Positions 43,318-51,164 of a DNA stretch of 64,000 bases are shown here, piece after piece; positions within the stretch are counted from its first letter, which is position 1; each line of letters opens with the position of its first letter. Under the pieces are notes generated by a model. The model did no database searches and had not been told where the DNA came from. It saw only the letters and a program-made list of their open reading frames with translations. The DNA comes from JAZMZS01 sp045120955 (GTDB taxonomy: Bacteria > Bacillota > Clostridia > Oscillospirales > CAG-272): positions 3,437-67,436 of the forward strand of contig JBGVFH010000048.1 of assembly GCA_045120955.1 (NCBI GenBank). The letters are read 5' to 3'. Both the position numbers and the translations under genes were made by a program.

Positions 43318-43432
43318 ACTAATGGAAGAGCAACGGCGAAGAGAGAAATTGTTTTTGTGCGTCAAAGTGTACAAAAATACAAGAAATAATTGTGCAAAGC
43401 ACCAAACATTTGCTTAAAACTCAAATTGACGA

Positions 43433-43461
43433 TTGATAAATTAAAAAAAGAGTGCTATAAT
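43433..43461 (+). promoter_or_regulatory. Sigma-A-type promoter of the OppA-like gene
   Basis: TTGATA (43433-43438), a 17-bp spacer and TATAAT (43456-43461). The ~115-base leader up to 43581 has no riboswitch or hairpin that I recognise. Confidence 0.75.
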
Positions 43462-43581
43462 ACCAAATATGAATATTATGCCTTGTTATGTCTATATAAA
43501 TTACTATACAGATATACGGTTGTAAAGCTGCTTGGCAAATGTCATATCAAAAGAATTTATCTCCAGGAGGTACTAAAAAAC

Positions 43582-45363
43582 ATGAAAAGAATATTGGCGG
43601 CACTTGTATGTTTAGTCATGCTTTGTATGAGCTTCACTGCCTGCTCTAAGAGAAGCGAGGACGATATGGGACCCATATTCAACGCTTATGTAGGCGCAGA
43701 GCCCTATATCCTTGACCCTCAGATCAATCACACCGACGATGATGCCGTTCAGCTCATGTCTCTTATATTCGAGGGACTTACGAAAATCAATTCAAAGGGC
43801 AAGGTAGAGAATGCTCTTTTGAACAACTATTCTTACAACAAGGATGAGATAAAGGGTGAGTACACCCTCACAATGACTATAAAGGAAACAATGTGGACTG
43901 ATGCCCGCCGCGTTTCTGCAGATGATTTTATTTACTCATGGAAAAGACTGCTTTCTTCTGATTTCTCCAGCAGCGCTGCGTCTCTGCTTTATGATATAAA
44001 GAATGCAAAAGCAGCAAAGAGCGGTGATGTTTCTGTTGATGATATCGGTCTGGCAGCGGTAGATACATATACGATCGAGGTCAGATTTGATCATGACATT
44101 GATGTTGATCAGTTCCTTCGCAACTGCGCCAGCATCGCACTTGTTCCTCTCCGTGAGGATGTTGTATCAAAGAGTGCCGCAAGCTGGTCTAAAAAGTCAA
44201 CGAGCATGGTCGCAAACGGACCTTTCGCAGTTAAGGGACTTAACTACGAAGACGGCACCATGCGTCTCGAAAGAAACGCATATTACTTCCTTGACGAGGA
44301 CGATGACCTTCTCAAATATGTAATTCCTTACAGAATTTATGTTACATTCTTAAAGGATGATGCAACACAGCCCTCCGGAAGCGACAAGGCTCCCGAAAGT
44401 CTCAGTGCACAGCTCTCATCTTTCCTCTCCGACAATATCAAACTGATAACCGATCTACCTTTGGGAGAGCGTTCGAACTACGCAAGCAAGGGAACCGTAT
44501 CCGATAACGGTTCGACACTTTCGTGCGTTATAGATACCGAAAACCCTCTGTTCTCGGATTACAGAGTCAGACAGGCACTTTCGCTTGCCATTGATCGTAA
44601 TCAGGTTGTATCTCTCATTACATATGCAAAGGCAGCCAACGGACTTATAAACAATACTTGCTTTGACGGCTTAAGCAAAAAGTCATTCAGAGAAGCGGGC
44701 GGTTCGCTTGTATCCGCTTCTGCTGATACAACAAAGGCTCAGTCGCTTCTTTCCGAGGCAAACGTTCTCAGCGGAAGCTTTGAGCTTACTTACAGACAGA
44801 CCGAAGAGGATGAGGCTGTCGCAACATATCTCAAGCAGCAATGGGAGTCTTTGGGCCTCACTGTTAAGCTCGATCCCGTTCTTGCTACCTCTTACGTGGA
44901 GAAGGACAAAACAACGGAAGCTGACAATGTTTACTATGATGACACCTTGACAACAAAGTTCAACAACGGTGATTACGATGTTATCCTCGTAGACTATAAT
45001 ATGATTTCTGTTGATCCTTTTGCAGCACTTTCTTCTTTCGCAACCGAGTTTTCCGGAAATGCTTGCGATGTTGAGAATGATTGGGCTATCGTTGGAAATA
45101 TGTGTGGATTTAACGACGAAAAGTACAATGAGATCATCGACAGAGCATTTGCTGAGAAAGATACTGATAAGAGAGCTGTTATACTCCATGAGGCAGAGAA
45201 GTATCTTATGGAACAGATGCCGATCATTCCAATAGTATTCAACCAGAGCTTCTATATGGCTGCTGATGATATTTCGGGTGAGTCATTCGGCTATACGGGA
45301 CTTGTTGACCTCAGAGATGTCAATCTGAAGAATTATCTCGATTATTACACTACCGCAGAGTAA
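43582..45363 (+). CDS. Oligopeptide-binding lipoprotein (SBP family 5, OppA-like)
   Basis: A 593-residue extracellular solute-binding lipoprotein. The N-terminus is a lipoprotein signal (basic MKR, hydrophobic core, lipobox FTAC with Cys21). The family-5 core follows: LDPQINHTDDDAVQLMSLIFEGLTK, MWTDARRVSADDFIYSWKRL, MVANGPFAVKGL, and FSDYRVRQALSLAIDRNQV. The ATG at 43582 follows CCAGGAGG; the frame is open far upstream, through the promoter. No permease or ATPase genes are adjacent, so it is an orphan binding protein that must share a transporter encoded elsewhere or act as a sensor. Confidence 0.93.
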   Translation: MKRILAALVCLVMLCMSFTACSKRSEDDMGPIFNAYVGAEPYILDPQINHTDDDAVQLMSLIFEGLTKINSKGKVENALLNNYSYNKDEIKGEYTLTMTIKETMWTDARRVSADDFIYSWKRLLSSDFSSSAASLLYDIKNAKAAKSGDVSVDDIGLAAVDTYTIEVRFDHDIDVDQFLRNCASIALVPLREDVVSKSAASWSKKSTSMVANGPFAVKGLNYEDGTMRLERNAYYFLDEDDDLLKYVIPYRIYVTFLKDDATQPSGSDKAPESLSAQLSSFLSDNIKLITDLPLGERSNYASKGTVSDNGSTLSCVIDTENPLFSDYRVRQALSLAIDRNQVVSLITYAKAANGLINNTCFDGLSKKSFREAGGSLVSASADTTKAQSLLSEANVLSGSFELTYRQTEEDEAVATYLKQQWESLGLTVKLDPVLATSYVEKDKTTEADNVYYDDTLTTKFNNGDYDVILVDYNMISVDPFAALSSFATEFSGNACDVENDWAIVGNMCGFNDEKYNEIIDRAFAEKDTDKRAVILHEAEKYLMEQMPIIPIVFNQSFYMAADDISGESFGYTGLVDLRDVNLKNYLDYYTTAE

Positions 45364-45463
45364 TATTGTGCTTTGACTAATCTGACCGACAGATGTTCGG
45401 AAAATTATATACAAAGCATTGTAGATTTTGCGTAATACTTGATGCCCATAACGGATGATTGCA

Positions 45464-45500
45464 AGAGGGGACTGCGCCGAATAGCTCAGTCCCCTTTTAC
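45464..45500 (+). terminator. Terminator of the OppA-like gene
   Basis: GGGGACTG (45467-45474) pairs with CAGTCCCC (45487-45494), followed by TTTTAC. The T run is short. Confidence 0.75.
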
Positions 45501-45527
45501 TTGTGATTTTGATTGCAGAGGAGAATT

Positions 45528-46073
45528 ATGAAACCTATACTTACAGATAAAAATGATATCAAAATATTTATTCTTTACCTGCTAGACAATATACATTATC
45601 CGCTTGATTTTGATACAATAAACGATATTGTTATTCAGGATGAGTTTGTGGGATATTTTGATTTTGCGGAATGCTTTGCACAGTTGCTTGATGCAGGGCA
45701 TATCAAGGAAGAAACAACAAACGGAATAGATATGTACTGCATTACAGAAACAGGAAGTCAGGTTGCAGTACAGCTCCAGAGCAGTATTCTTGCTCCGATA
45801 AGAGAGAAAAGTCTAAAAAGTGCATTAAGAATACTTTCATTTCAGAAAAGCAAAGCTGAGCTCAAATGCAGCGTTGAAAAAAGAGATGACGGAAAATATG
45901 ACTTCAGATGCTCTATACACGAGAACAAGGTTCCTACAATGGAGCTTCATCTTGTTGTTGATTCAGCTGACAGAGCAGAGAAGATGAAGGCTAATTTTAA
46001 CGAAAGACCGGAGGCTGTCTATAAAGGAATTTTGGCAATGACGGCTTGTGAGGTCGACTATCTGTTTGATTGA
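45528..46073 (+). CDS. DUF4364 family protein
   Basis: A 181-residue cytosolic protein of the DUF4364 family, which is widespread in Clostridia. The first ~85 residues look like a winged-helix domain (KNDIKIFILYLLDNIHYPLDFDTI, FAECFAQLLDAGHIKEE, YCITETGSQVA). A mixed alpha/beta half of unknown function follows. The winged-helix start suggests DNA binding. The ATG at 45528 follows AGAGGAG. It lies between the OppA terminator and the sigma-factor promoter, so it appears to be transcribed on its own or by read-through. Confidence 0.8.
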   Translation: MKPILTDKNDIKIFILYLLDNIHYPLDFDTINDIVIQDEFVGYFDFAECFAQLLDAGHIKEETTNGIDMYCITETGSQVAVQLQSSILAPIREKSLKSALRILSFQKSKAELKCSVEKRDDGKYDFRCSIHENKVPTMELHLVVDSADRAEKMKANFNERPEAVYKGILAMTACEVDYLFD

Positions 46074-46222
46074 CTTTGTTGCTTTAGTAAAATATGCCAT
46101 TTGCTTTTGGCTTTTTGTGCTGTTTTTGCTTTTCCAAATAGTATTTCTAAATAATTTTTTTGCCTAAAAATGATATTTTGTGGAAAATCGCCAAAAAATA
46201 TTAAATTTTTTTCAATTATCTA

Positions 46223-46250
46223 TTGACATAATAAAAAATAATGGTATAAT
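46223..46250 (+). promoter_or_regulatory. Sigma-A-type promoter of the sigma-H-like gene
   Basis: TTGACA (46223-46228), a 16-bp spacer and TATAAT (46245-46250), about 74 bases before the start codon. Confidence 0.75.
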
Positions 46251-46323
46251 TATCTTTGGAGTCGGAGTATTTTAAATTATTTGTTAACTTAAGATCCGAT
46301 TTTGCCGAATTAATAGCATAAAT

Positions 46324-46896
46324 ATGAGTGAAGATTTTATAAACGATAGAATGGAGAGTCTGCTGTCGCAGACAAAAGCAGGGAATAACGATGCTTTTGA
46401 CAAAATTGCAGAGCAGTACAGACCCTTGATTGATGGATGTATCTGTTATTTCTACGGAGTGATCGACACAGACGAGCTCGAGCAGGAGGCGCTTATAGCG
46501 TTGTATAGGGCGGCATGCTCATATGATCCGGAGGTCAGTTGTGTCAGCTTTGGTCTTTATGCCAAGATCTGCATCAACAACTCTTTGATATCGCTTGTCA
46601 GAACTTATAAAAGGCAGGAGTTTAATGCCGCTGAGCCAATGGAATTTGAGGACAGCGCAGGCGGGGAGCTTGACCCTTCTGTTGATTATATAAACAGGGA
46701 AAGCTTTATGTTGCTCGACCGCTTTGTTCGAAAGCATCTGTCAGCATACGAGTATTCGGTTTTCAGGCTTTATATAGAAGGGTATAAAATAAAAGAGATC
46801 GCCCGACAACTTTCCAAGACCGAAAAATCGGTCGAGGGAGCAATAATGCGGATGCGTATTAAGTTGAGACGCATCTTAACACACAAGGATTTATAG
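46324..46896 (+). CDS. sigH: Sigma-70 family factor, sigma-H-like
   Basis: A 190-residue sigma factor with regions 2 and 4 only. Region 2 covers NDAFDKIAEQYRPLI, DTDELEQEALIALYRAACSYDP and FGLYAKICINNSLISLVRT; region 4 covers LSAYEYSVFRLYIEGYKIKEIARQLSKTEKSV (two adjoining parts) and AIMRMRIKLRRIL. The pattern is closest to SigH, the transition-state factor that turns on spo0A and early sporulation genes. The location just upstream of rlmB agrees with the common rlmB-sigH neighbourhood. It is short at the N-terminus. The ATG at 46324 has no Shine-Dalgarno, and no in-frame alternative is better, which hints at unusual translation control. Confidence 0.75.
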   Translation: MSEDFINDRMESLLSQTKAGNNDAFDKIAEQYRPLIDGCICYFYGVIDTDELEQEALIALYRAACSYDPEVSCVSFGLYAKICINNSLISLVRTYKRQEFNAAEPMEFEDSAGGELDPSVDYINRESFMLLDRFVRKHLSAYEYSVFRLYIEGYKIKEIARQLSKTEKSVEGAIMRMRIKLRRILTHKDL

Positions 46897-46945
46897 CCCA
46901 AAAGGCATAAATAAATTTTTTCCAATTTTAAAGCGAGGTAAAGAA

Positions 46946-47227
46946 ATGTATCAGGACAAGACGTTGAAGTGCAAGGAATGCGGAGAAGAATTCGTATTTA
47001 CAGCAGGTGAGCAGGAGTTCTATGCAGAGAAGGGTTTCCAGAACGAGCCCCAGAGATGCAAGAGCTGCCGTGACGCTCGTAAGAACAATGGCAGAGGCCA
47101 GAGAGAGCTGTTCACTACTGTTTGCGCTAAGTGCGGTAAGGAAGCAAAGGTTCCTTTCCAGCCCTCAAACGACAGACCGGTTTACTGCAGTGAATGCTAT
47201 GCTGCAATGAAAGCTGATGAGGAATAA
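46946..47227 (+). CDS. Zinc-ribbon protein with three CxxC pairs
   Basis: A 93-residue protein with two zinc-ribbon halves: CKECGEEFVFTAGEQEFYAEKG with CKSC, then CAKCGKEAKVPF with CSEC. This arrangement is the 'CxxC-x(11)-CxxC / zinc-ribbon' family found in many Firmicutes. An interaction role (RNA, DNA or protein) is likely, but the function is unknown. The ATG follows AAAGCGAGG. Its codons are those of a well-expressed gene (many AAG, CGT, GTT). It sits between the sigma-H-like gene and rlmB and ends at a strong terminator. Confidence 0.85.
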   Translation: MYQDKTLKCKECGEEFVFTAGEQEFYAEKGFQNEPQRCKSCRDARKNNGRGQRELFTTVCAKCGKEAKVPFQPSNDRPVYCSECYAAMKADEE

Positions 47228-47254
47228 GTCATACTTATACCATGTCTGAAACAA

Positions 47255-47283
47255 GGCGACCTATCGGTCGCCTTTTTCTTTTT
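47255..47283 (+). terminator. Terminator of the zinc-ribbon gene
   Basis: GGCGACC-TATC-GGTCGCC (47255-47272) followed by TTTTTCTTTTT. Copy B of the dispersed element begins immediately after it. Confidence 0.92.
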
Positions 47284-47286
47284 GTT

Positions 47287-47409
47287 GCAGAGGAAACTGC
47301 ACGGATCCTCATTCGCCGTTTTGCACAGCTTCAGTAAAAAAAACGGTATGCGGTAGGATGGGGCGGGGTAAACCATGTTTCCCTTGACACACTACCCGCT
47401 TTTTTGCTC
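47287..47409 (+). repeat. Dispersed intergenic element, copy B
   Basis: Reads GCAGAGGAAACTGCACGG, then ATCCTCATTCGCC and GCACAGCTTC, and aligns with copy A over about 85 bases with small gaps. It ends in a hairpin whose arms are GCGGTAG (47350-47356) and CTACCCGC (47392-47399), followed by TTTTTTG. The arms differ from copy A but stay complementary. The 362-base gap between the zinc-ribbon gene and rlmB holds the terminator, this element and the rlmB -10; I see nothing in 47410-47530. Confidence 0.75.
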
Positions 47410-47536
47410 TGTATGTGTCTTTTGCGGTCTGCGTAAAAACTAACACATTGTGAATGATTGAGTCGAGATGAAAAAATATCCAACATTTTTCACCTAAAAT
47501 CTTCTTTTTACTATATACAAACAATTTTTTTTATGA

Positions 47537-47542
47537 TATAAT
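47537..47542 (+). promoter_or_regulatory. -10 element upstream of rlmB
   Basis: TATAAT at 47537-47542 without a recognisable -35. If used, transcripts begin near 47549, after the first ATG at 47548, which favours a later rlmB start. Confidence 0.45.
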
Positions 47543-47589
47543 CATATATGTATGAGTATTTACATTATAGAATGGTAGAGCAAAGAAAA

Positions 47590-48429
47590 ATGCAAAAAAA
47601 TAATTATAATAAAAACAGATATCCCAAAAACAAGAGCAATGAGTCATATGAGCACGGACGTCGCACATATGATGCGGCATCGGAAGATAATCTTGATGAG
47701 TGTCTTGTGTACGGCAGAAACTCTGTCAGAGAATTGCTCAAATCCGAGCGGACAGTCGATAAGCTTTATATTGCAAAGGGCGTCAGAGAAGGCTCGATAT
47801 CCTATATTGCCGAGCTTGCAATAGAGAAAAAGATACCTATCGTTGAGGTTGAAAAGCAAAAGCTTGATAATATGTGCCGAGGGGCAAATCATCAAAGTGT
47901 TGCGGCTATGGCGGCGGCAAAAGACTACTCGAGCATTGAAGATATAATTGAGATAGCGCATCAAAGAGAGCAAAAACCTCTTGTTGTTATACTTGACGGC
48001 ATAGAGGACCCGCACAATCTTGGTGCAATTATAAGAACAGCAGAGTGCTGCGGCGTTCACGGCGTAATTATACCAAAGCACCGTTGCGCAACTCTCAACT
48101 CAGTTGTTGCCAAAACATCTGCCGGTGCGCTTGAATACATGGCGATCGCAAAAGAAACCAATATTGCGATGACTATTGAAAAATTGAAAAAAGCGGGTTT
48201 TTGGGTCTTCGGTGCAGAGGCAGGAGGAGAGTCGTATTATGACGCAGACTTTGATGTTCCGTGCGCTATCGTTCTTGGCAGCGAGGGTAAAGGCATATCA
48301 AGGCTTGTAAAGGAAAAATGCGATTATATCGTGAGCATACCGCTTTACGGACAGATCAATTCGTTAAACGTTTCTGCTGCTGCCGCAGTTATTATAAGCG
48401 AGGCGGCACGCCAGCATAATAAACAATAA
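47590..48429 (+). CDS. rlmB: 23S rRNA 2'-O-ribose methyltransferase RlmB (TrmH/SpoU family)
   Basis: A SPOUT methyltransferase that modifies G2251 of 23S rRNA in relatives. About 279 residues from the ATG at 47590; in-frame ATGs at 47548 and 47572 exist but lie at or before the likely transcript start or lack a ribosome site. After a basic, Asn/Lys-rich head come the substrate-binding L30e-like domain (VYGRNSVRELL) and the SPOUT motifs: LDGIEDPHNLGAIIRTAECCGV, KTSAGALEYM, IVLGSEGKGISRLV and SIPLYGQINSLNVSAAAAV. It precedes the P-type-ATPase-like gene by 22 bases. The exact start is uncertain. Confidence 0.92.
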   Translation: MQKNNYNKNRYPKNKSNESYEHGRRTYDAASEDNLDECLVYGRNSVRELLKSERTVDKLYIAKGVREGSISYIAELAIEKKIPIVEVEKQKLDNMCRGANHQSVAAMAAAKDYSSIEDIIEIAHQREQKPLVVILDGIEDPHNLGAIIRTAECCGVHGVIIPKHRCATLNSVVAKTSAGALEYMAIAKETNIAMTIEKLKKAGFWVFGAEAGGESYYDADFDVPCAIVLGSEGKGISRLVKEKCDYIVSIPLYGQINSLNVSAAAAVIISEAARQHNKQ

Positions 48430-48451
48430 TTTTTGTGAGGGAGCAATCATC

Positions 48452-51154
48452 ATGGATAACAGAAATCAAAATGAAAACCTTACTCCTGATGAGCTTGTGC
48501 AAAAGCTCAAAGAAAAATTGGCAAAAGACAGAGATATATATTCTAAAATGGTAGAATCGGATACAGACACGACCATCGGTGATGCTATTGCGGAGAATGA
48601 TGCGTCTGAGCAAGAGGATATGTTGTATGAGGATGTTGAACAAGTATCCGATAAGCTGCAGACTGAGGTTGATGATGAAGTTTTCGAGCAGCTTGCCGAG
48701 GAGCTTGAATATTCCGAAGCGGAAGAGGATGCGCCTGTGCTTGATGAGTCTGACAACGGCGAAGAAATACTTGAGGCTGCGGTCGAGCTTGACGGAGAAG
48801 AGTATGCAGAGATAGAGTTTGATGAGGCTGATGAAGCACGGGACGCAGGAGCTGAGACCGTTGAGCAATTAGATGCGCCTGATGCTTTTGATGACGGTAT
48901 AACAGGCACTTTTGAGAGCGAAGCTCCGACAGCAGAAGATGTCTCTGACGGGGAAGCGTCCAAAGAGGATGACTATGTTGATATGAGAATTCAGCAAATG
49001 CTTGCGGAGCTTGAGGACACGAGTATTGATACAGCAGAGGACGAGAAGCTCAAGGTCTCTGATACAGACTCTTCGGACGATATGGAGGCAACAAGTGTTT
49101 TTGCTGCCGCACTTTCTTCCGATCAAGCTTTTGCCTCGGAGACGGAAGAGAAAAAAAGCGCAGGAAATGTAAACGCAGGAAATGTAAAAAAACCGACTGT
49201 TTATCGCTTCCGCCGTTCTTCTGCTGAGGATGAGGCAGAACATACAAAGCTGCACAAAGCTGTCAAGCTTGTTGAAAATGAGAGTAAAAACGACAACGAA
49301 AAAACAAAATTGAACGACGTCCCCGAGCTTGAAAAGCCGGATCTGAATGTAATGCAGACCTTTGGCGCTACGGTTGAGCATGTTCGTGAGCTTTATGGCG
49401 ATGAAGTTGCTGACGAATATGAAAAGATCCTTGTAAATTCAGACTTGACAGAGCGCCGTGCGGCTGAATACGAATATACCTCCACGGAACAGAAGAGTGA
49501 GATATATTCTGAATTCAAAAATAAAATGGTAAAATCAAGATGGAAGATCGTACTTTGCGCTGTGATGTGTGGGTTTATGCTTCTGCTTGAAAATATAGGC
49601 ATTTTCGGTATTAGCTTCGGCGGAATACTGGATGCCCGTGCATACCCTGTGTCGAATATCATGATCGATCTGCAGCTGCTTTTGATCTGTGCGGCACTTG
49701 CTTTCCCGATAATCAAGCGCGGCTTTGCTGATATAGCTATCCTTGAGCCTTCGTCAAAGAGCGTTACTGCGGCAATAGTGACCGTAGCGGTAATAATTGA
49801 CATCATAAGTGCCTTTATCGGTGGTGATGTTGCGCTTTACAACTTCTCTGCAGGCGTGGCTGTACTGTTCTCTATGATTTTTGATGTAAAAGCGCTAAAG
49901 CGTGATTATATGACCTTCAAGGTACTCTCTTCCGACAGAACGAAATCTGCGGCAATAGTAAGTATCGGAACATCAAAATCTCCCGAGGTTGCTGCGTATG
50001 AGCAGCTTGAGGAAGATGAAGAAGTAAAGATAATCAGTATGCAAAGAGGCAGATTTGTCAAGGACTTTTTCGCAAGGACAAAGCAGTCGGACAGCTCCCC
50101 TCAAGATAAGATCATTCTTCCTCTTACTGTCGCAACGATGATAATAATATTCGTTGTTTCTTTGGTGATGCATGGAAATGCATCAAATGCTCTGAAAATA
50201 GCCAATATGTCATTTTCTGCATTTGTACCTTTTGCTGTATATTTCTCGCTCAGTTTCCCGATATCAAAGGCATCTGTGTCTGTATATGAAAACGGTGCGG
50301 CTATAGTCGGGGATGCGGCACTTGAAGAATATTCGGGTGCATCTATCATCTGCTTTGAAGACAAGGACGTGTTCCCGTCATATTGCGTAAAGCTGAAAAG
50401 CGTGAAGGTATACGGTGACTCACGAATTGACAAGGTCCTTTATAATGCATCCAGCGTATTCTCAAAGCTCGGCGGACCGCTTTCGGATGTTTTATCGCTC
50501 TCTACAGTAGAGATAGGAAACTCGGATGATGTTGAGATAATTGACGCACAGCCCGACGGAGTAGAAGCTGTTGTTGACGGTAAAAGAATTCTTATCGGAA
50601 AGGCTTCCTTCCTTACGAAATATGAAATATTTGCAAGAAAGGACGAGTCGGACACGGAAGACTACTGCCGTATGTACATAGCTGAGGGCGACTTTTTGAG
50701 TGCGAAGTTTTATGTAAAATACAACCTTGATGTTGATTTTGAAAATGTCATCTCAAGAATGGCAGGGTCGGGAATTTGTGCCGTTCTCAAAACCTTCGAC
50801 CCCAATATTGATGACAAGATGCTTTCAAAACACATTGATACAGCGAAATATCCTATCCGTGTGGTAAAATGCAAGGTCGGAGAAGAGGTAGGAGTTGTGC
50901 AGGACGAGGTCGATTCGGGTGTTATTTCAACAAACGGAGCGAAAAACACAGTCGAAGCGGCTGTAACTTGTGAGCGGCTCTACAATATTTGCTTGTCCGC
51001 AAATACAACAAAGATCGTTGCGATGATCATAGGAATAGTGATATCCGCATTCATTGCAATTTTCGGTGTAACACCTTTCTATTCCGTATTCATTGTACTT
51101 TATCAGCTCTTGTGGATGATCCCCGCAATAATTTCAGGAAAATTAAGTTTGTAA
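48452..51154 (+). CDS. Large membrane protein resembling a degenerate P-type ATPase, with acidic N-terminal half
   Basis: A 900-residue protein. Residues 1-250 are very acidic (Glu/Asp/Ala/Ser) and predicted disordered, and a short basic stretch follows (247-270). From about 363 there are membrane segments (about 365-390, 405-422, 438-478, 553-573, 585-603, 855-873, 877-895). Residues 600-780 align by eye with the P1B-type ATPase core: PISKASVSVYENGAAIVGDAALEEYS is like the segment before the phosphorylation loop, but the DKTGT site is replaced by CFEDKDVFP (634-642). DGVEAVVDGKRILIGKASFL matches the N-domain, and TFDPN (781-785) replaces TGDN. No GDGxND is present. It is thus probably catalytically dead, with a structural or sensing role. 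The ATG follows GAGGGAG, 22 bases after rlmB. Confidence 0.6.
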   Translation: MDNRNQNENLTPDELVQKLKEKLAKDRDIYSKMVESDTDTTIGDAIAENDASEQEDMLYEDVEQVSDKLQTEVDDEVFEQLAEELEYSEAEEDAPVLDESDNGEEILEAAVELDGEEYAEIEFDEADEARDAGAETVEQLDAPDAFDDGITGTFESEAPTAEDVSDGEASKEDDYVDMRIQQMLAELEDTSIDTAEDEKLKVSDTDSSDDMEATSVFAAALSSDQAFASETEEKKSAGNVNAGNVKKPTVYRFRRSSAEDEAEHTKLHKAVKLVENESKNDNEKTKLNDVPELEKPDLNVMQTFGATVEHVRELYGDEVADEYEKILVNSDLTERRAAEYEYTSTEQKSEIYSEFKNKMVKSRWKIVLCAVMCGFMLLLENIGIFGISFGGILDARAYPVSNIMIDLQLLLICAALAFPIIKRGFADIAILEPSSKSVTAAIVTVAVIIDIISAFIGGDVALYNFSAGVAVLFSMIFDVKALKRDYMTFKVLSSDRTKSAAIVSIGTSKSPEVAAYEQLEEDEEVKIISMQRGRFVKDFFARTKQSDSSPQDKIILPLTVATMIIIFVVSLVMHGNASNALKIANMSFSAFVPFAVYFSLSFPISKASVSVYENGAAIVGDAALEEYSGASIICFEDKDVFPSYCVKLKSVKVYGDSRIDKVLYNASSVFSKLGGPLSDVLSLSTVEIGNSDDVEIIDAQPDGVEAVVDGKRILIGKASFLTKYEIFARKDESDTEDYCRMYIAEGDFLSAKFYVKYNLDVDFENVISRMAGSGICAVLKTFDPNIDDKMLSKHIDTAKYPIRVVKCKVGEEVGVVQDEVDSGVISTNGAKNTVEAAVTCERLYNICLSANTTKIVAMIIGIVISAFIAIFGVTPFYSVFIVLYQLLWMIPAIISGKLSL

Positions 51155-51164
51155 AGGTAAATAA

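Noticed and set aside
43462..43581. A riboswitch or T-box in the OppA leader
   Set aside because: No conserved T-box sequence (TGGNACC) or known riboswitch core is visible, and there is no terminator before the start codon.
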